Source: Planctomycetaceae bacterium | GTDB lineage: Bacteria; Planctomycetota; Planctomycetia; Pirellulales; Pirellulaceae | Assembly: GCA_020638995.1 (NCBI GenBank) | Contig: JACKHM010000003.1 | Span: 434,001 to 498,000, forward strand | Length of the DNA stretch: 64,000 bases | Reading direction: 5' to 3' | Shown: positions 19,065 through 27,636 of the stretch, piece by piece | Numbering within the stretch: position 1 is the stretch's first letter | How the letters are laid out: each line of letters starts with the position of its first letter | The notes under the pieces: model-generated | Seen by the model: the letters and a program-made list of their open reading frames with translations, nothing else | Told to the model about the DNA's origin: nothing | Databases searched by the model: none | Translations under genes and position numbers: made by a program

Positions 19065-19355
19065 CGATAAGGCTCGCATTTCTGAGATTGGATGGGCTGT
19101 TACTTCGTACTGTGGAAGCAGAGAATCATGGATGCGATTGTAGCCAAAACAGCGCAAGCCGGATGACACCCGGACTACCGTGTAATGAGTCTTTCGCAGC
19201 TCAGTTTTGCGAGCCTCCCTCGAAATAGAGGGCGAATCTCGACGGAAATGTGCCTGGAAGTCTTGACCACCGCTTCTCGGGGATGATATAAGCGCTGTAG
19301 TAATAATGGTTTCTCATATCACATCCCTTTCACATCTTCCCAGAGAGACGGGCTG

Positions 19356-20024
19356 ATGGCGATTACGTTGCGCGTACTCGACGGTGCCGATCGTGGGCGA
19401 GTTTTCGGAGACATTTCGCCCCCGGTGACCGTGGGACGTGAAGAAGGCAATTCGATCCAACTGAATGACGAGCGCGTTAGTCGCTTTCACCTCAAAATTC
19501 AGGAGGATCACGAGAAGCTCGTGCTGACGGATCTTGAAAGCACGAACGGTACGAAGGTGAACGGCGAAGATATTCAGCTGCGGATCCTTCGTTTCGGAGA
19601 CATGATCACATTGGGGCGGTCCGTACTGCTATTTGGTTCACGAGACGAAATCGCGGGTCGCTTGGCGGATATGCGGCGTGGAAGTGCTGCCGCTCGTGGT
19701 ACGATCGATCCTTCATCGCAATCGAAACGGAGCGCCGGATCGTTGGACTACGATCTGCAATGGGAACAGGACGACGACTTACAAGCAACGCTGCACTCCA
19801 TGGAACCGCCCGAACTTCCGGAGCGAATGTCGCCGGGCCAGGCGGCACAAATGGCCGAATTGATCGAGTACATCCACATCCGTATTCGCCATTTAATGAA
19901 TTCCGTCGAGACCGAGGGTAAAGGCGAACAAGTCAAGTTGGACTTGGGCCAGTGGCAGAGTTTGCTCGACCTTCAGAGTCGGCTTGCCGAATATCTTCGC
20001 GCGGTGAGCGGACCACACGATTGA
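19356..20024 (+). CDS. FHA-domain protein
   Basis: The N-terminal 95 residues form a forkhead-associated domain that binds phosphothreonine: RGRVFGDISPPVTVGREEGN, then the binding-loop residues ERVSRFHLKI and the STNGTKVNG turn. The remainder (about 95-222) is acidic, Met/Gln/Glu-rich and predicted helical (AAQMAELIEYIHIRIRHLMNSVE), with no recognised domain and no membrane segment. FHA proteins usually recruit Ser/Thr-kinase substrates; a giant Ser/Thr kinase and an FHA-cyclase occur elsewhere in this window, though nothing ties them together directly. ATG 19356 is preceded by a GAGAG purine run. Confidence 0.88.
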   Translation: MAITLRVLDGADRGRVFGDISPPVTVGREEGNSIQLNDERVSRFHLKIQEDHEKLVLTDLESTNGTKVNGEDIQLRILRFGDMITLGRSVLLFGSRDEIAGRLADMRRGSAAARGTIDPSSQSKRSAGSLDYDLQWEQDDDLQATLHSMEPPELPERMSPGQAAQMAELIEYIHIRIRHLMNSVETEGKGEQVKLDLGQWQSLLDLQSRLAEYLRAVSGPHD

Positions 20025-20147
20025 ATTGAATCTCGCTGTTCGTTCAATTAGCTGTTCGTTCATTTAATCTAGCCGTGGTGGCCTCAATCCCTCGATCTTT
20101 GTAGGCTAACGGCCATCAGAGATCTCGACTCCACCGGAAAGAGCATC

Positions 20148-21206
20148 ATGGAATCCACCGCTCACGCTTTCTTGAAGCAACTTCTTCTCACTCCTAGCCC
20201 GTCCGGCTACGAAGGGCCAATACAAAAAGTCGTGAGGGACTATGTCGGCACTTTCGCCGATACCGTTACTACCGACGTCCATGGCAACGTCATTGCCTGT
20301 AAGAACCCGGATGCCCCGTTGCGATTGATGTTTGCGGGACACTGCGATCAGATTGGTCTGTTGGTCACGCACGTTGATGAATCTGGGTTCATTTATACGC
20401 AGACCATCGGCGGTTGGGATCCCATTCAACTGGTCGGCCAGCGAATGACCATCTGGACCGATAGCGGACCGATTCCCGCGGTCATTGCGAGAAAACCGAT
20501 TCACCTATTAAAGGACGAGGAACGTAAGCAGACGGTCAAGCAGGATGATCTCTGGCTCGACATGGGAGCAGCCAACAAGTCCGAAGTGATCGAGTTGGTT
20601 CGGATTGGCGATCCGGTCACCTTGGAGTTGGGCTATCAGGAGATGCGCAACAACCTTGCCAACTCGCCGGGAATGGACAATCGCACGGGGTTGTGGGTTG
20701 TAATGGAAGGGTTACGAAGAGCAGCGCTGAATAATCCGACGTGCGGCATCTACGCGGTCTCGACAGTCCAAGAGGAGATTGGTTTGCGCGGCGCTCAAAC
20801 AAGTGCCTTTGGAGTTAAACCGCACGTTGCGATCGCCGTCGATGTAACCCACGCGACGGATTGCCCGACGATCGACAAGCGGCAGCAGGGTGATATCGCT
20901 CTCGGAAAGGGGCCCGTCATCTATCGCGGCCCCAACATGAACCCGCGTGTGACCAGTCGTCTAATTGACCAGTGTGAGAAGCACGAGCTACCCTACCAAC
21001 TCGCCGCTATCGGTCGCGCAACGCCAAACGACACAAATTCTATCCAGGTGAGTCGCTCGGGTGTCGCGACAGGACTCGTGAGCATCCCCAATCGCTACAT
21101 GCACAGCGCGGTCGAGACAATCTCGCTAGACGATATCGATCGGGCGGCGGATCTGCTTGCTGCCTTTGCGTGTAGCCTCGGCGAGTCGGAGGATTTCACG
21201 CCATAG
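20148..21206 (+). CDS. M42-family aminopeptidase/endoglucanase-like metallopeptidase
   Basis: M42 enzymes are cytosolic di-zinc aminopeptidases that build large tetrahedral assemblies. The 352-residue product shows the family's metal and catalytic pattern: FAGHCDQIGL (His, Asp), GMDNRTG (Asp), VQEEIGLRGA (paired Glu, the second as metal ligand), VDVTHATDCP (Asp) and MHSAVE (His). SPSGYEGPIQKVVRDYV is the usual N-terminal element. The frame starts at ATG 20148. Its stop overlaps by eleven bases the 3' end of the minus-strand membrane protein gene. Confidence 0.93.
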   Translation: MESTAHAFLKQLLLTPSPSGYEGPIQKVVRDYVGTFADTVTTDVHGNVIACKNPDAPLRLMFAGHCDQIGLLVTHVDESGFIYTQTIGGWDPIQLVGQRMTIWTDSGPIPAVIARKPIHLLKDEERKQTVKQDDLWLDMGAANKSEVIELVRIGDPVTLELGYQEMRNNLANSPGMDNRTGLWVVMEGLRRAALNNPTCGIYAVSTVQEEIGLRGAQTSAFGVKPHVAIAVDVTHATDCPTIDKRQQGDIALGKGPVIYRGPNMNPRVTSRLIDQCEKHELPYQLAAIGRATPNDTNSIQVSRSGVATGLVSIPNRYMHSAVETISLDDIDRAADLLAAFACSLGESEDFTP

Positions 21207-21462
21207 CTCGCCAGAAATCGACGACCAACACCACCGCCGAAATCAAAAGTGTCCCGACGATCGCTCCGACACACATTCCCAGCACAACGCTCCGTCGCGT
21301 CCCCCCGATGTCAAATGCCAGGCTCGCAGGCGGCACCGCGAACGAGAGTACCAGCAACAAATGAGCTGCGTCGGCGGACCAGGCACGGGTTGTAAACAAC
21401 GCGCACAAGGTCGAGCAGCCCATCGTAGCCAGTAGCAAAGTTCGCAAGCTGAATGTTCGCAT
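21196..21462 (-). CDS. Small three-helix membrane protein, unknown function
   Basis: From the ATG at 21462, which has ACAGGAGAG about 10 bases upstream, the product has 88 residues starting MRTFSLRTLLLATMG, a motif shared by many unannotated planctomycete proteins. Three hydrophobic segments follow (LLLATMGCSTLCALFT, AAHLLLVLSFAVPPASLA, SVVLGMCVGAIVGTLLISAVVLVVDF). The frame could start further upstream at 21522, but without such a signal. It overlaps the end of the M42 gene tail to tail. No function can be proposed beyond a membrane location. Confidence 0.6.
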   Translation of the reverse strand: MRTFSLRTLLLATMGCSTLCALFTTRAWSADAAHLLLVLSFAVPPASLAFDIGGTRRSVVLGMCVGAIVGTLLISAVVLVVDFWRAMA

Positions 21463-21653
21463 TGCGGCAACTCTCCTGTAACTCCGGCTTCTTTTGATGC
21501 TCGCGTGGCAAGCTGTTCGCATTTTAGAGCAACTTTGGTCGTCGCCTAGCGTATGGAGTTGTGTTCCTCATGCGATTTCCCGACGACTCTCCGCTCAAAA
21601 AGTGACGGCCACATTTGCAGCTTTCATCACGTCCTAATGAATCGGAATGAAGT

Positions 21654-22136
21654 ATGGGTTATCGAAACATCTCGCTTGCTACGAGGATTTCCACGACTTT
21701 GGTCGGCCTACTTTTAATCGCGGCTATAAGCAACGCGGTTGCGATCGCGTCCGCCTACCGCATCGAGGCATTTCAAGAGACCTTGGTAATTGAGAACCTG
21801 TCAAGCGTGCGGGCCGCCGAGGGGTTGGAGAGCGCCCTGTTGGAACAGCGCGGCTACGTCTCGTCGTATGTACTGGATCGCGGGAGAGGCGACGGGCTAG
21901 AACGGCTGGCTCGAAAGACCGTTGACTTTTGGCTGGAAAAGGCGCGTGAGACCGCTCGAACCGATACGGAACGTGAACTACTCGACCGCCTCAAAGTTGT
22001 TCAGAACGCTTACGCCGGGCGTCGAGAACGCCGGTCGCGCCGAATGTGCGTAGATCGATTCGACGAGAGTCACGATCGCGCTCCACTGCTGGCAAGACCA
22101 AGTGTCAAAAAGCTGACCGAAGTGTCCAGTCTTTGA
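21654..22136 (+). pseudogene. Probable truncated sensor/transducer, extracytoplasmic four-helix domain only
   Basis: The start MGYRNISLATRISTTLVGLLLIAAISNAV is the membrane anchor of a histidine kinase or chemotaxis transducer. Residues 30-122 read like a CHASE3 or four-helix sensor domain (IEAFQETLVIENLSSVRAAEGLE, then LEKARETARTDTERELLDRL). After about residue 123 the sequence becomes Arg-rich and compositionally unlike a protein, then stops. No second transmembrane helix, HAMP, kinase or signalling domain follows in any plus-strand frame up to csrA. It is most simply a 5' fragment of a larger gene; a genuine small anchored protein cannot be excluded. Confidence 0.55.
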
Positions 22137-22355
22137 CCGAAGCCCCAGACCCAGCGGGCTAGGCGGAGGTTGGGAGGAGGGCAGTTTTGCAGCTCAATTT
22201 CGACAGAAATCGCAGCTTGTGCCGCTTGGATACACCGCAATACTTTAGCGACCGTTCGGCACGTGATGTGCAGTTTCCAGGACGCTCGCCTAAACCATGG
22301 CACTTACGCGACCTCCTAGAGCGATGAGGTGTCGTACAACGAAAGGAACGCAAGG

Positions 22356-22562
22356 ATGTTAATTCTCAGTAGGAAGATCGGTGAGGAAATTGTGATCTCG
22401 GATCAAGTACGAGTGCGTGTGGCTGGCATCCAGGGCAATCGCGTGAAGCTTGCCGTCTCGGCACCGGAACAGGTCGCGATACTTCGCGGCGAAATCCAGG
22501 GGCAACGGCACGAGTTTAATCTTGAACCAGAGTCGCTCGCTTTAGTTGGAGTATGCGAATGA
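22356..22562 (+). CDS. csrA: CsrA/RsmA carbon storage regulator
   Basis: CsrA is a small dimeric RNA-binding protein that blocks or stabilises mRNAs by binding GGA hairpins in leaders. The 68-residue product begins MLILSRKIGEEIVI, the family signature, and continues VRVRVAGIQGNRVKLAVSAPEQVAILRGEI with the usual RNA-contacting Arg. The ATG at 22356 follows AAAGGAACGCAAGG; an upstream in-frame start at 22329 would add a non-family extension. Its stop overlaps the start of the receiver-domain gene in an ATGA arrangement at 22559, so the two are likely translationally coupled. Confidence 0.95.
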   Translation: MLILSRKIGEEIVISDQVRVRVAGIQGNRVKLAVSAPEQVAILRGEIQGQRHEFNLEPESLALVGVCE

Positions 22563-23101
22563 TATTGAAAAAACTCCCCACCGTCGCTTTGGCGGAGAAC
22601 GACACGCACGATGCCAACTTGCTGCTCATCGCGTTGCAACAAGCGGCACCAAACTTGAATGTTGATCTATTACGTAGTGGGGAAGAGGTCATTCAGTACT
22701 TCTTCGGTTCCGGCGGACGTCAGGAAAAGAACTCACACGCTATCGCCTGCGACTTGTTGCTTCTCAATCTCGCCCTACCAAAGTTGGACGGCTTCAAAGT
22801 GTTGCGGCAATTGCAGTGGCTGTATCGTGACGACCTGACGCTATTGCCGCCCATTGTGGTGCTTTGCGAAAGCGACGACCCCGAAATCATCGCGCAAACT
22901 TATCGCTTTGGAGCCAAAGGTTTTCTGAGCAAAGTCGTGCCGGCAGCTCAATTAGCAACCGCAATCGAACAAGTCTTGCACTACTGGCTCGAGGTCACCC
23001 TTCAGCCACCGCGCGAGAGAAAGCCGGCCAAATACGGTTTGCGTAGCTGGCTTCGAATGCGACTGAGTACACCAGACAAACAAGCGCTGGCGATTCAATG
23101 A
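22559..23101 (+). CDS. Degenerate response-regulator receiver protein
   Basis: The protein has the CheY-like fold of the Rcp1 type (residues about 6-140) and no output domain, only a short basic tail. Expected phosphorylation residues are altered: the acidic pocket reads LAENDTHD instead of the usual VEDN, the phospho-acceptor Asp in LLLLDLxLPxxDG is Asn70 (LLLLNLALPKLDG), and the switch Thr is Cys103 (VVLCES). The conserved Lys (FLSK, Lys125) remains. It therefore probably cannot be phosphorylated and may act as a constitutive or ligand-sensing binding partner. Its start overlaps the csrA stop and its own stop overlaps the next start (ATGA at 23098), giving a tight three-gene unit. ATG 22553 is an alternative start. 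Confidence 0.85.
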   Translation: MILKKLPTVALAENDTHDANLLLIALQQAAPNLNVDLLRSGEEVIQYFFGSGGRQEKNSHAIACDLLLLNLALPKLDGFKVLRQLQWLYRDDLTLLPPIVVLCESDDPEIIAQTYRFGAKGFLSKVVPAAQLATAIEQVLHYWLEVTLQPPRERKPAKYGLRSWLRMRLSTPDKQALAIQ

Positions 23102-23505
23102 AACCGACTATTTTCTTTGCCGACAGTAGGCAAGAAGTGCTAGTTGCGGACCAGCAGACCGATGTTCACTTTGTCCGACTCGAACGGCTTCCGAATGTTC
23201 CCGGCACTTCCGAAGTTCTGCAACTTCCCGATTTGTTGCGCGATCGCATCTGGTTTGATGAGGTCCAAAGACGTCTGGTTTTCCGGGGCTTTATGAGCAA
23301 GGCGACTTTCGACCAGCTGCATTCGCTAAGCAACGACAGTGTCTACTTGCGAGCGATCGGCGAACTGTTTCAAGTTTGTGTCTTTGAAGAGCCGGCTCGG
23401 AAGACGCGTTCATTGAGCAAGCTCTTGCCAATCGCCGCCATAGCGGCGGCTGCTTTATTGATCGCGGTTCTTGCACTCCCGCTACGGCTGCTGACCGTGC
23501 GTTGA
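23098..23505 (+). CDS. Small tail-anchored membrane protein, unknown function
   Basis: The 135-residue product starts by ATGA overlap with the receiver gene. The first 100 residues are soluble and mixed alpha/beta (IFFADSRQEVLVADQQTDVHF, then IWFDEVQRRLVFRGFMSKATFDQL). A single C-terminal helix (LLPIAAIAAAALLIAVLALPL) ends in LRLLTVR, which suggests a tail anchor with the N-terminus in the cytoplasm. No known family is recognised. Coupling to csrA and the degenerate receiver implies a shared job, possibly membrane recruitment of one of them. Confidence 0.7.
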   Translation: MKPTIFFADSRQEVLVADQQTDVHFVRLERLPNVPGTSEVLQLPDLLRDRIWFDEVQRRLVFRGFMSKATFDQLHSLSNDSVYLRAIGELFQVCVFEEPARKTRSLSKLLPIAAIAAAALLIAVLALPLRLLTVR

Positions 23506-23778
23506 ATACCTTCATCGCCTCACTTTCGCGCTCCGAGTGCCTTCGTATTCTAGAGAAAGCTCGTCTGAGTTAGTGAAAGTGCATCGTTTTTGACGGTCTG
23601 CGCAGTATTGCGTGTATCGATTAATCTCGCTTTACGAATCATGCAACGCCGAGCTCCGTGTCGTCAAGCGTTTTCGTCAAATTGCAGTGAATTGACCGTT
23701 GACCTTGTATGGCGCCATCTGCTCGACTCGACTCATGCCGGTCAATTCAGTTCACTCTACTCAGAGGAGGCATTATTG

Positions 23779-25008
23779 ATGAATGCATGTTTGCTCGCAG
23801 CTGCGCTGATTATTCCCAACACGATTGGGCAAACGATGTACGAAGGTGAAATTGAGGCGCAAAACAGCACGTTCCACAAGTTGTGGGGTCAAAGTTTCAA
23901 GTGGACGTTTGACGATTTACCGCTTACCGCCCGAGTTGCCGACCATCGCGTTCCCTATTCCGGGTACATCTATCCGGATACGCATGGAGGCACTGTATCC
24001 GCACTCGTCAAGTATGATCAAGCGTTTGACCAGAAAGGCCGGGCGGCGGCACACGAACGCCGTGATACATCCCTTACCGCACCGGTAACTCGCCGTGTGA
24101 CTTATACGCGGCGAGTGGGCTTCGGCGGCTCGCGCACATTTACGCGACTGGAAACCGTTCACGCTGTTCCGTACTGGTATGGGCACTGCAACGGATGGAC
24201 TTCCGCAACCATCAGGCACGCTGAGCCGCAGACTTCCGTCGTTCGAAATGGTGTGGTGTTTACGCCAGCCGACATTAAAGGATTGCTGGCCGAGATCTAC
24301 ATCTACAATGAAAACGAAATGCTCGCCGAGGGGTACATCAATCCTGGAAAGTTGCACACGATTATTGCCAATTGGATCGGTCGCGGAATGCACCCTATCG
24401 GGATGGAAGCCGATCCCGGTAGCGAGAAATGGAACTATCCGATCTATGGCTACTCGGTCGAAGCGTATAATCGCTCTGCCAAAGGCGTCGACGTGCAGTT
24501 GGTTGTCAAATATGCGATGAGTAGCGAAACAGAGACGGACAAGAGCCCTCGCATCGAGAAGGAGAAGCACTTTAACTATCACCTAAATCTCGACGACGAA
24601 GGCAAGATCACCGGTGGGTATTACTACCGAAACAGTGCTCGCATCGACATGCTGTGGGTTCCTCTCCGACCGAAAGCCGCAGGTGAGAAGGGCAACGAGC
24701 GAGGCAACCCGTACGTCGATATTAACGAGGTCCTTGCGATCTGGCGTGATTCAGTTCCTGCCGTAGATCGCACAAAGTGGGCTCATGTCGATCCCATCGA
24801 GTTGGACCGCCTTACTGACGACATTCAATTCACACACCTAAGACCGACGCAACCTGGCGACGCAACTCTCGCCACGTCAGCGAAGCCTGCAACGGCTATC
24901 GAACCGGCACTAGCGATCTCAGAAGTCGTCAATAACAGCTTCGCAACAACATCAGCAAGCGAAACGCCAAACGACGAATTGGCCGAAAGTGATCTGGCGA
25001 TGCCGTAG
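23779..25008 (+). CDS. Exported transglutaminase-elicitor-like protein
   Basis: From ATG 23779, with AGAGGAGG eight bases upstream, the product has about 409 residues and a signal-like start (MNACLLAAALIIPNTIGQ). The middle holds VPYWYGHCNGWTSATI, a Cys-centred segment resembling the active site of the transglutaminase elicitor family first described in oomycetes (GP42) and also found in bacteria. GFGGSRTFTRLETVHAV and EKHFNYHLNLDDEGKITGGYYY are beta-rich surroundings, and the tail is low-complexity Ala/Thr/Ser. Transglutaminases cross-link Gln and Lys side chains; activity here is inferred from the motif only. The earlier in-frame start at 23590 lacks a ribosome site and a signal peptide. 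Confidence 0.65.
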   Translation: MNACLLAAALIIPNTIGQTMYEGEIEAQNSTFHKLWGQSFKWTFDDLPLTARVADHRVPYSGYIYPDTHGGTVSALVKYDQAFDQKGRAAAHERRDTSLTAPVTRRVTYTRRVGFGGSRTFTRLETVHAVPYWYGHCNGWTSATIRHAEPQTSVVRNGVVFTPADIKGLLAEIYIYNENEMLAEGYINPGKLHTIIANWIGRGMHPIGMEADPGSEKWNYPIYGYSVEAYNRSAKGVDVQLVVKYAMSSETETDKSPRIEKEKHFNYHLNLDDEGKITGGYYYRNSARIDMLWVPLRPKAAGEKGNERGNPYVDINEVLAIWRDSVPAVDRTKWAHVDPIELDRLTDDIQFTHLRPTQPGDATLATSAKPATAIEPALAISEVVNNSFATTSASETPNDELAESDLAMP

Positions 25009-25107
25009 CCAGCTTACCTTGGCGTGGACTTAACCGCTCGGTTGCGTCAGGGCGTCACTCCATCAGTAGAAACGCTTCGACGACGCGACTATGCTCGCGA
25101 ACCGGCA

Positions 25108-26514
25108 TCACGCTAGTTCGTCCAGCGGTCGCCCGTCGTTCACCAGGTACTGCGGGCGGCCCGTCGGGTCAATCAATGTAGTCTTACTTGCGTCGATGCC
25201 AAGATTTCGATAGAGGGTGGCAAAGACGTCCTGATAGCTAACGGGACGAGCGATCGCTGTGCTCGCAGTCCGATCGGTTGCTCCGATGATTTGTCCCGTT
25301 CGCATTCCTCCGCCGGCCAACATTGCCATGCCTACGCGTGGCCAGTGATCACGACCCGCCTTGTCATTAATCTTCGGCGTCCTGCCGAACTCACCCCACA
25401 ATACAATCGAAACATCGTCGATCATGCCGCGCTCTTCGAGATCACCGATCAACGCGTGCAATCCGTGATCGAGGATCGGCAGCATGTGTTTCATGCGTGT
25501 GAAGTTACCGGAATGAGTATCAAAGTCGCTGAACGATACACTTACACAACGGACACCCGCCTCGACCAATCGTCTCGCGAGCAGGAGTTTTCGCATTGCG
25601 AGTTCATTGTCGGCGGTCGTAAACCGCTCCGTGGCAGAAGTCGGTGCCGTATAACGGCTAAGCACATCCGGAAGCTCGCGATTCAGATCCATTGCTTCGG
25701 CGAATTGCCCGGAGAGCAAGATGCCTGTGGCCTGCTGAGTGAACCGATCCATAGCGTCCATCATCCCGCTCTTGTCCAACTCGCGTCGGACTCGGTCCAA
25801 GCTGGTGAGCAATGTTGTGCGATCGTCCAGCCGCGTTGCGTCGAGCGTGGCATTTAGTTCCAAGCTCGTCGTGTGGTTCGCGCCCTGGCGAGCCAGTTCG
25901 TTCACCATGCCGGCTTCCAGCGGACGTTCAAACTGATCCGATATGTCGGGGCGAAATGCTTTGTAGGCCGGACCGAGAAACCCTGGCCGACTGCTGTTAC
26001 GGACGAGAGGACGCCCCTGCATCAAATCGACGAAAGTTGGCGCCGTATCACGCGGCGAGCCCAGCAACTTTGTCAGGACCGACCCCATCGCTGGTCGACC
26101 ACCGAGTGATTCGAGATCTTTGAATGAATAACCGGACTGGCACTGAAATGCATCGTGGCGTCCAACCGATCCGACCAGCGAACGAACGAAGGCGAAACGA
26201 TTCGCCATCGCAGCGACGCGCGGCAGCAGTTCACAGATTTGCAATCCGGGTACTGACGTCGCGATTGGACTGAATTCGCCCCGTAATTCGACCGGAGCGT
26301 GTGGCTTCAGATCAATCATGTCCATTTGGGGCGGGCCACCATCCAAATGAATATTGATGATGGCTTTATTCGACGACCCAATGCCCGCAGCGGCTTCGGC
26401 TCGTAACAAATCGGCCAGCGAGAAACTGCCCATGGTCAAAGCGCCCGCGGTCAGGAACTCTCGGCGTGAAACACCATCGCAGTTGCTGTGCGGTCGCCCG
26501 ACAAACTTTAACAT
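25108..26514 (-). CDS. DUF1501 protein, Tat-exported (sulfatase-fold-like)
   Basis: The 468-residue product has a twin-arginine-like start (SRREFLTAGALTMGSFSLADLL). The rest matches DUF1501: INIHLDGGPPQMDMIDLKP, ICELLPRVAAMANRFAFVRSL, VSFSDFDTHSGNFTRMKHMLPILDHGL, and the signature VLWGEFGRTPKIN followed by GRDHWPRVGMAMLAGGGM. These proteins have an alkaline-phosphatase/sulfatase-like fold and in planctomycetes usually follow a PSCyt/DUF1549/DUF1553 gene. Here no such partner is adjacent; it is separated from the next DUF1501 gene by a transposase remnant. The catalytic role is unknown. Confidence 0.9.
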   Translation of the reverse strand: MLKFVGRPHSNCDGVSRREFLTAGALTMGSFSLADLLRAEAAAGIGSSNKAIINIHLDGGPPQMDMIDLKPHAPVELRGEFSPIATSVPGLQICELLPRVAAMANRFAFVRSLVGSVGRHDAFQCQSGYSFKDLESLGGRPAMGSVLTKLLGSPRDTAPTFVDLMQGRPLVRNSSRPGFLGPAYKAFRPDISDQFERPLEAGMVNELARQGANHTTSLELNATLDATRLDDRTTLLTSLDRVRRELDKSGMMDAMDRFTQQATGILLSGQFAEAMDLNRELPDVLSRYTAPTSATERFTTADNELAMRKLLLARRLVEAGVRCVSVSFSDFDTHSGNFTRMKHMLPILDHGLHALIGDLEERGMIDDVSIVLWGEFGRTPKINDKAGRDHWPRVGMAMLAGGGMRTGQIIGATDRTASTAIARPVSYQDVFATLYRNLGIDASKTTLIDPTGRPQYLVNDGRPLDELA

Positions 26515-26560
26515 CGACAGACTCCGGCAAGATCCTCAGAGCGTAAGCAATCACTGGTGC

Positions 26561-26648
26561 CTAGTGCATTGTCACAACCAGATGTTCAGCTCGGGAAGCA
26601 CTGGCAGAGCCAGTTGCACCCTAACTTTTAGCTGAAACAAAGCACTAG
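26561..26648. repeat. Imperfect terminal inverted repeat, MITE-like or insertion-sequence end
   Basis: CTAGTGCATTGTC (26561-26573) and the reverse complement of 26636-26648 (CTAGTGCTTTGTT) match at 11 of 13 positions, enclosing an 88-base unit. It lies between the DUF1501 start and the transposase remnant. It could be a small non-autonomous element or the left end of the neighbouring insertion sequence plus a chance partner. No flanking target duplication is obvious. Confidence 0.35.
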
Positions 26649-26775
26649 CATGTCCCTTCGCGTCGTTGATTGCAACCTCGCTTTGACAATTCCCCTGGCA
26701 ATCCACATTTCCACAGGAGACAAGGTGCATAATATTCATCGATTTTAAGAAGTCTTCTTTCACGGAGGTTGAACT

Positions 26776-27354
26776 TTGAAATCGTCACCCGCAGGGAATC
26801 TGCTAGCCTTCCTGGCACCGATTCCCGATCCTCGCAGGCGACAGGGACGACGCCATCCTTTAGAGGCCATGCTGGGTTCGATTGTTTGCGCTTGGTTACA
26901 AGGTGCTCGCGGCTATGTCGCAATCTCGGAGTGGATTCACGATCACGCGGTCGAACTTTGGCATCTCCTCGGCTTCAGGCGTCGACCGCCGAAGAAAAGG
27001 GCCTTTCGGAATCTGCTGATGGCAAATGTGCCGGAGCATCTCGAGCAGGCGGTACAGAACTGGATCACGTCTTGCATCGATGCACCGCAAATAGACGGGC
27101 CTTTGGCACCGGTCGCCATCGACGGCAAAACGCTTCGCGACACGCTCCGTTCGCACGAGCAAGCGATTCACTTGCTCTCCCTACTCGACCAAAAGACCGG
27201 GTGTGTGCTCAGCCAAACTCGTGTCGACGCGAAGACCAACGAAGCCAAAGCCGCGTTGGCACTGTTGAAGAACTTAGTCCCGAAAGGCCGCGTCATCACC
27301 GGAGATGCGATTTTCTGCCAACGCGAAGTCTGCCAGCAGATCATTGACGAGTGA
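26776..27354 (+). pseudogene. Truncated ISAs1-family transposase
   Basis: The frame starts at TTG 26776 with a GGAGG site seven bases upstream. It carries the N-terminal region of the ISAs1 family: AFLAPIPDPRRRQGRRHPLEAMLG, then the first DDE Asp in VAIDGKTLRDTLRSH and the second Asp in VITGDAIFCQREVCQQIIDE. A stop follows that segment, where full-length transposases (about 370 residues) continue with the rest of the catalytic core. The 192-residue product therefore lacks the final catalytic Glu and is inactive. The bases after the stop do not resume transposase in any frame I checked, so this is a deletion rather than a simple point stop. Confidence 0.85.
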
Positions 27355-27636
27355 GGGCATTCCTTCGTACCTTTCAGACCTGTTTCCGATTATGCCCTGT
27401 CCCTGGAAGGAATGCCGATTCAACGAACTCAACCCCCGACTTACCACAACTCCGATTCGAGTTCGCGAACAAAGCAAGTGGACGAAACTGTTACGAGAAG
27501 TCTCTGTAAAACGCCAAGCAGGTCAGCTAGTTCAACGTGAGTACCGCCGCAAGATGATCGAACGTAGCACCCGCAGTCAAATCCTCCGCACAGCCGTGAT
27601 GTCCGGAGCAAGCTGCTGAATCGCCTGACAAGTGTG
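27355..27636. other. Remnant region with perfect 11-bp inverted repeat
   Basis: GGCATTCCTTC (27356-27366) and GAAGGAATGCC (27406-27416) are perfect inverted repeats 39 bases apart, right after the transposase stop. An Arg-rich plus-strand frame runs to 27619 but starts inside the transposase in another frame and matches nothing I know. A CTGACAAG...GCTAAG stretch at 27625-27641 could be a worn right end of the insertion, but this is weak. Confidence 0.4.

Noticed and set aside
23590..23778. N-terminal extension of the transglutaminase-like protein
   Set aside because: ATG 23779 has a near-perfect ribosome site and a signal peptide; the extension has neither.
27305..27619. Arg-rich 104-codon plus-strand frame after the transposase break
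   Set aside because: It begins inside the transposase in another frame and matches no family; judged chance.
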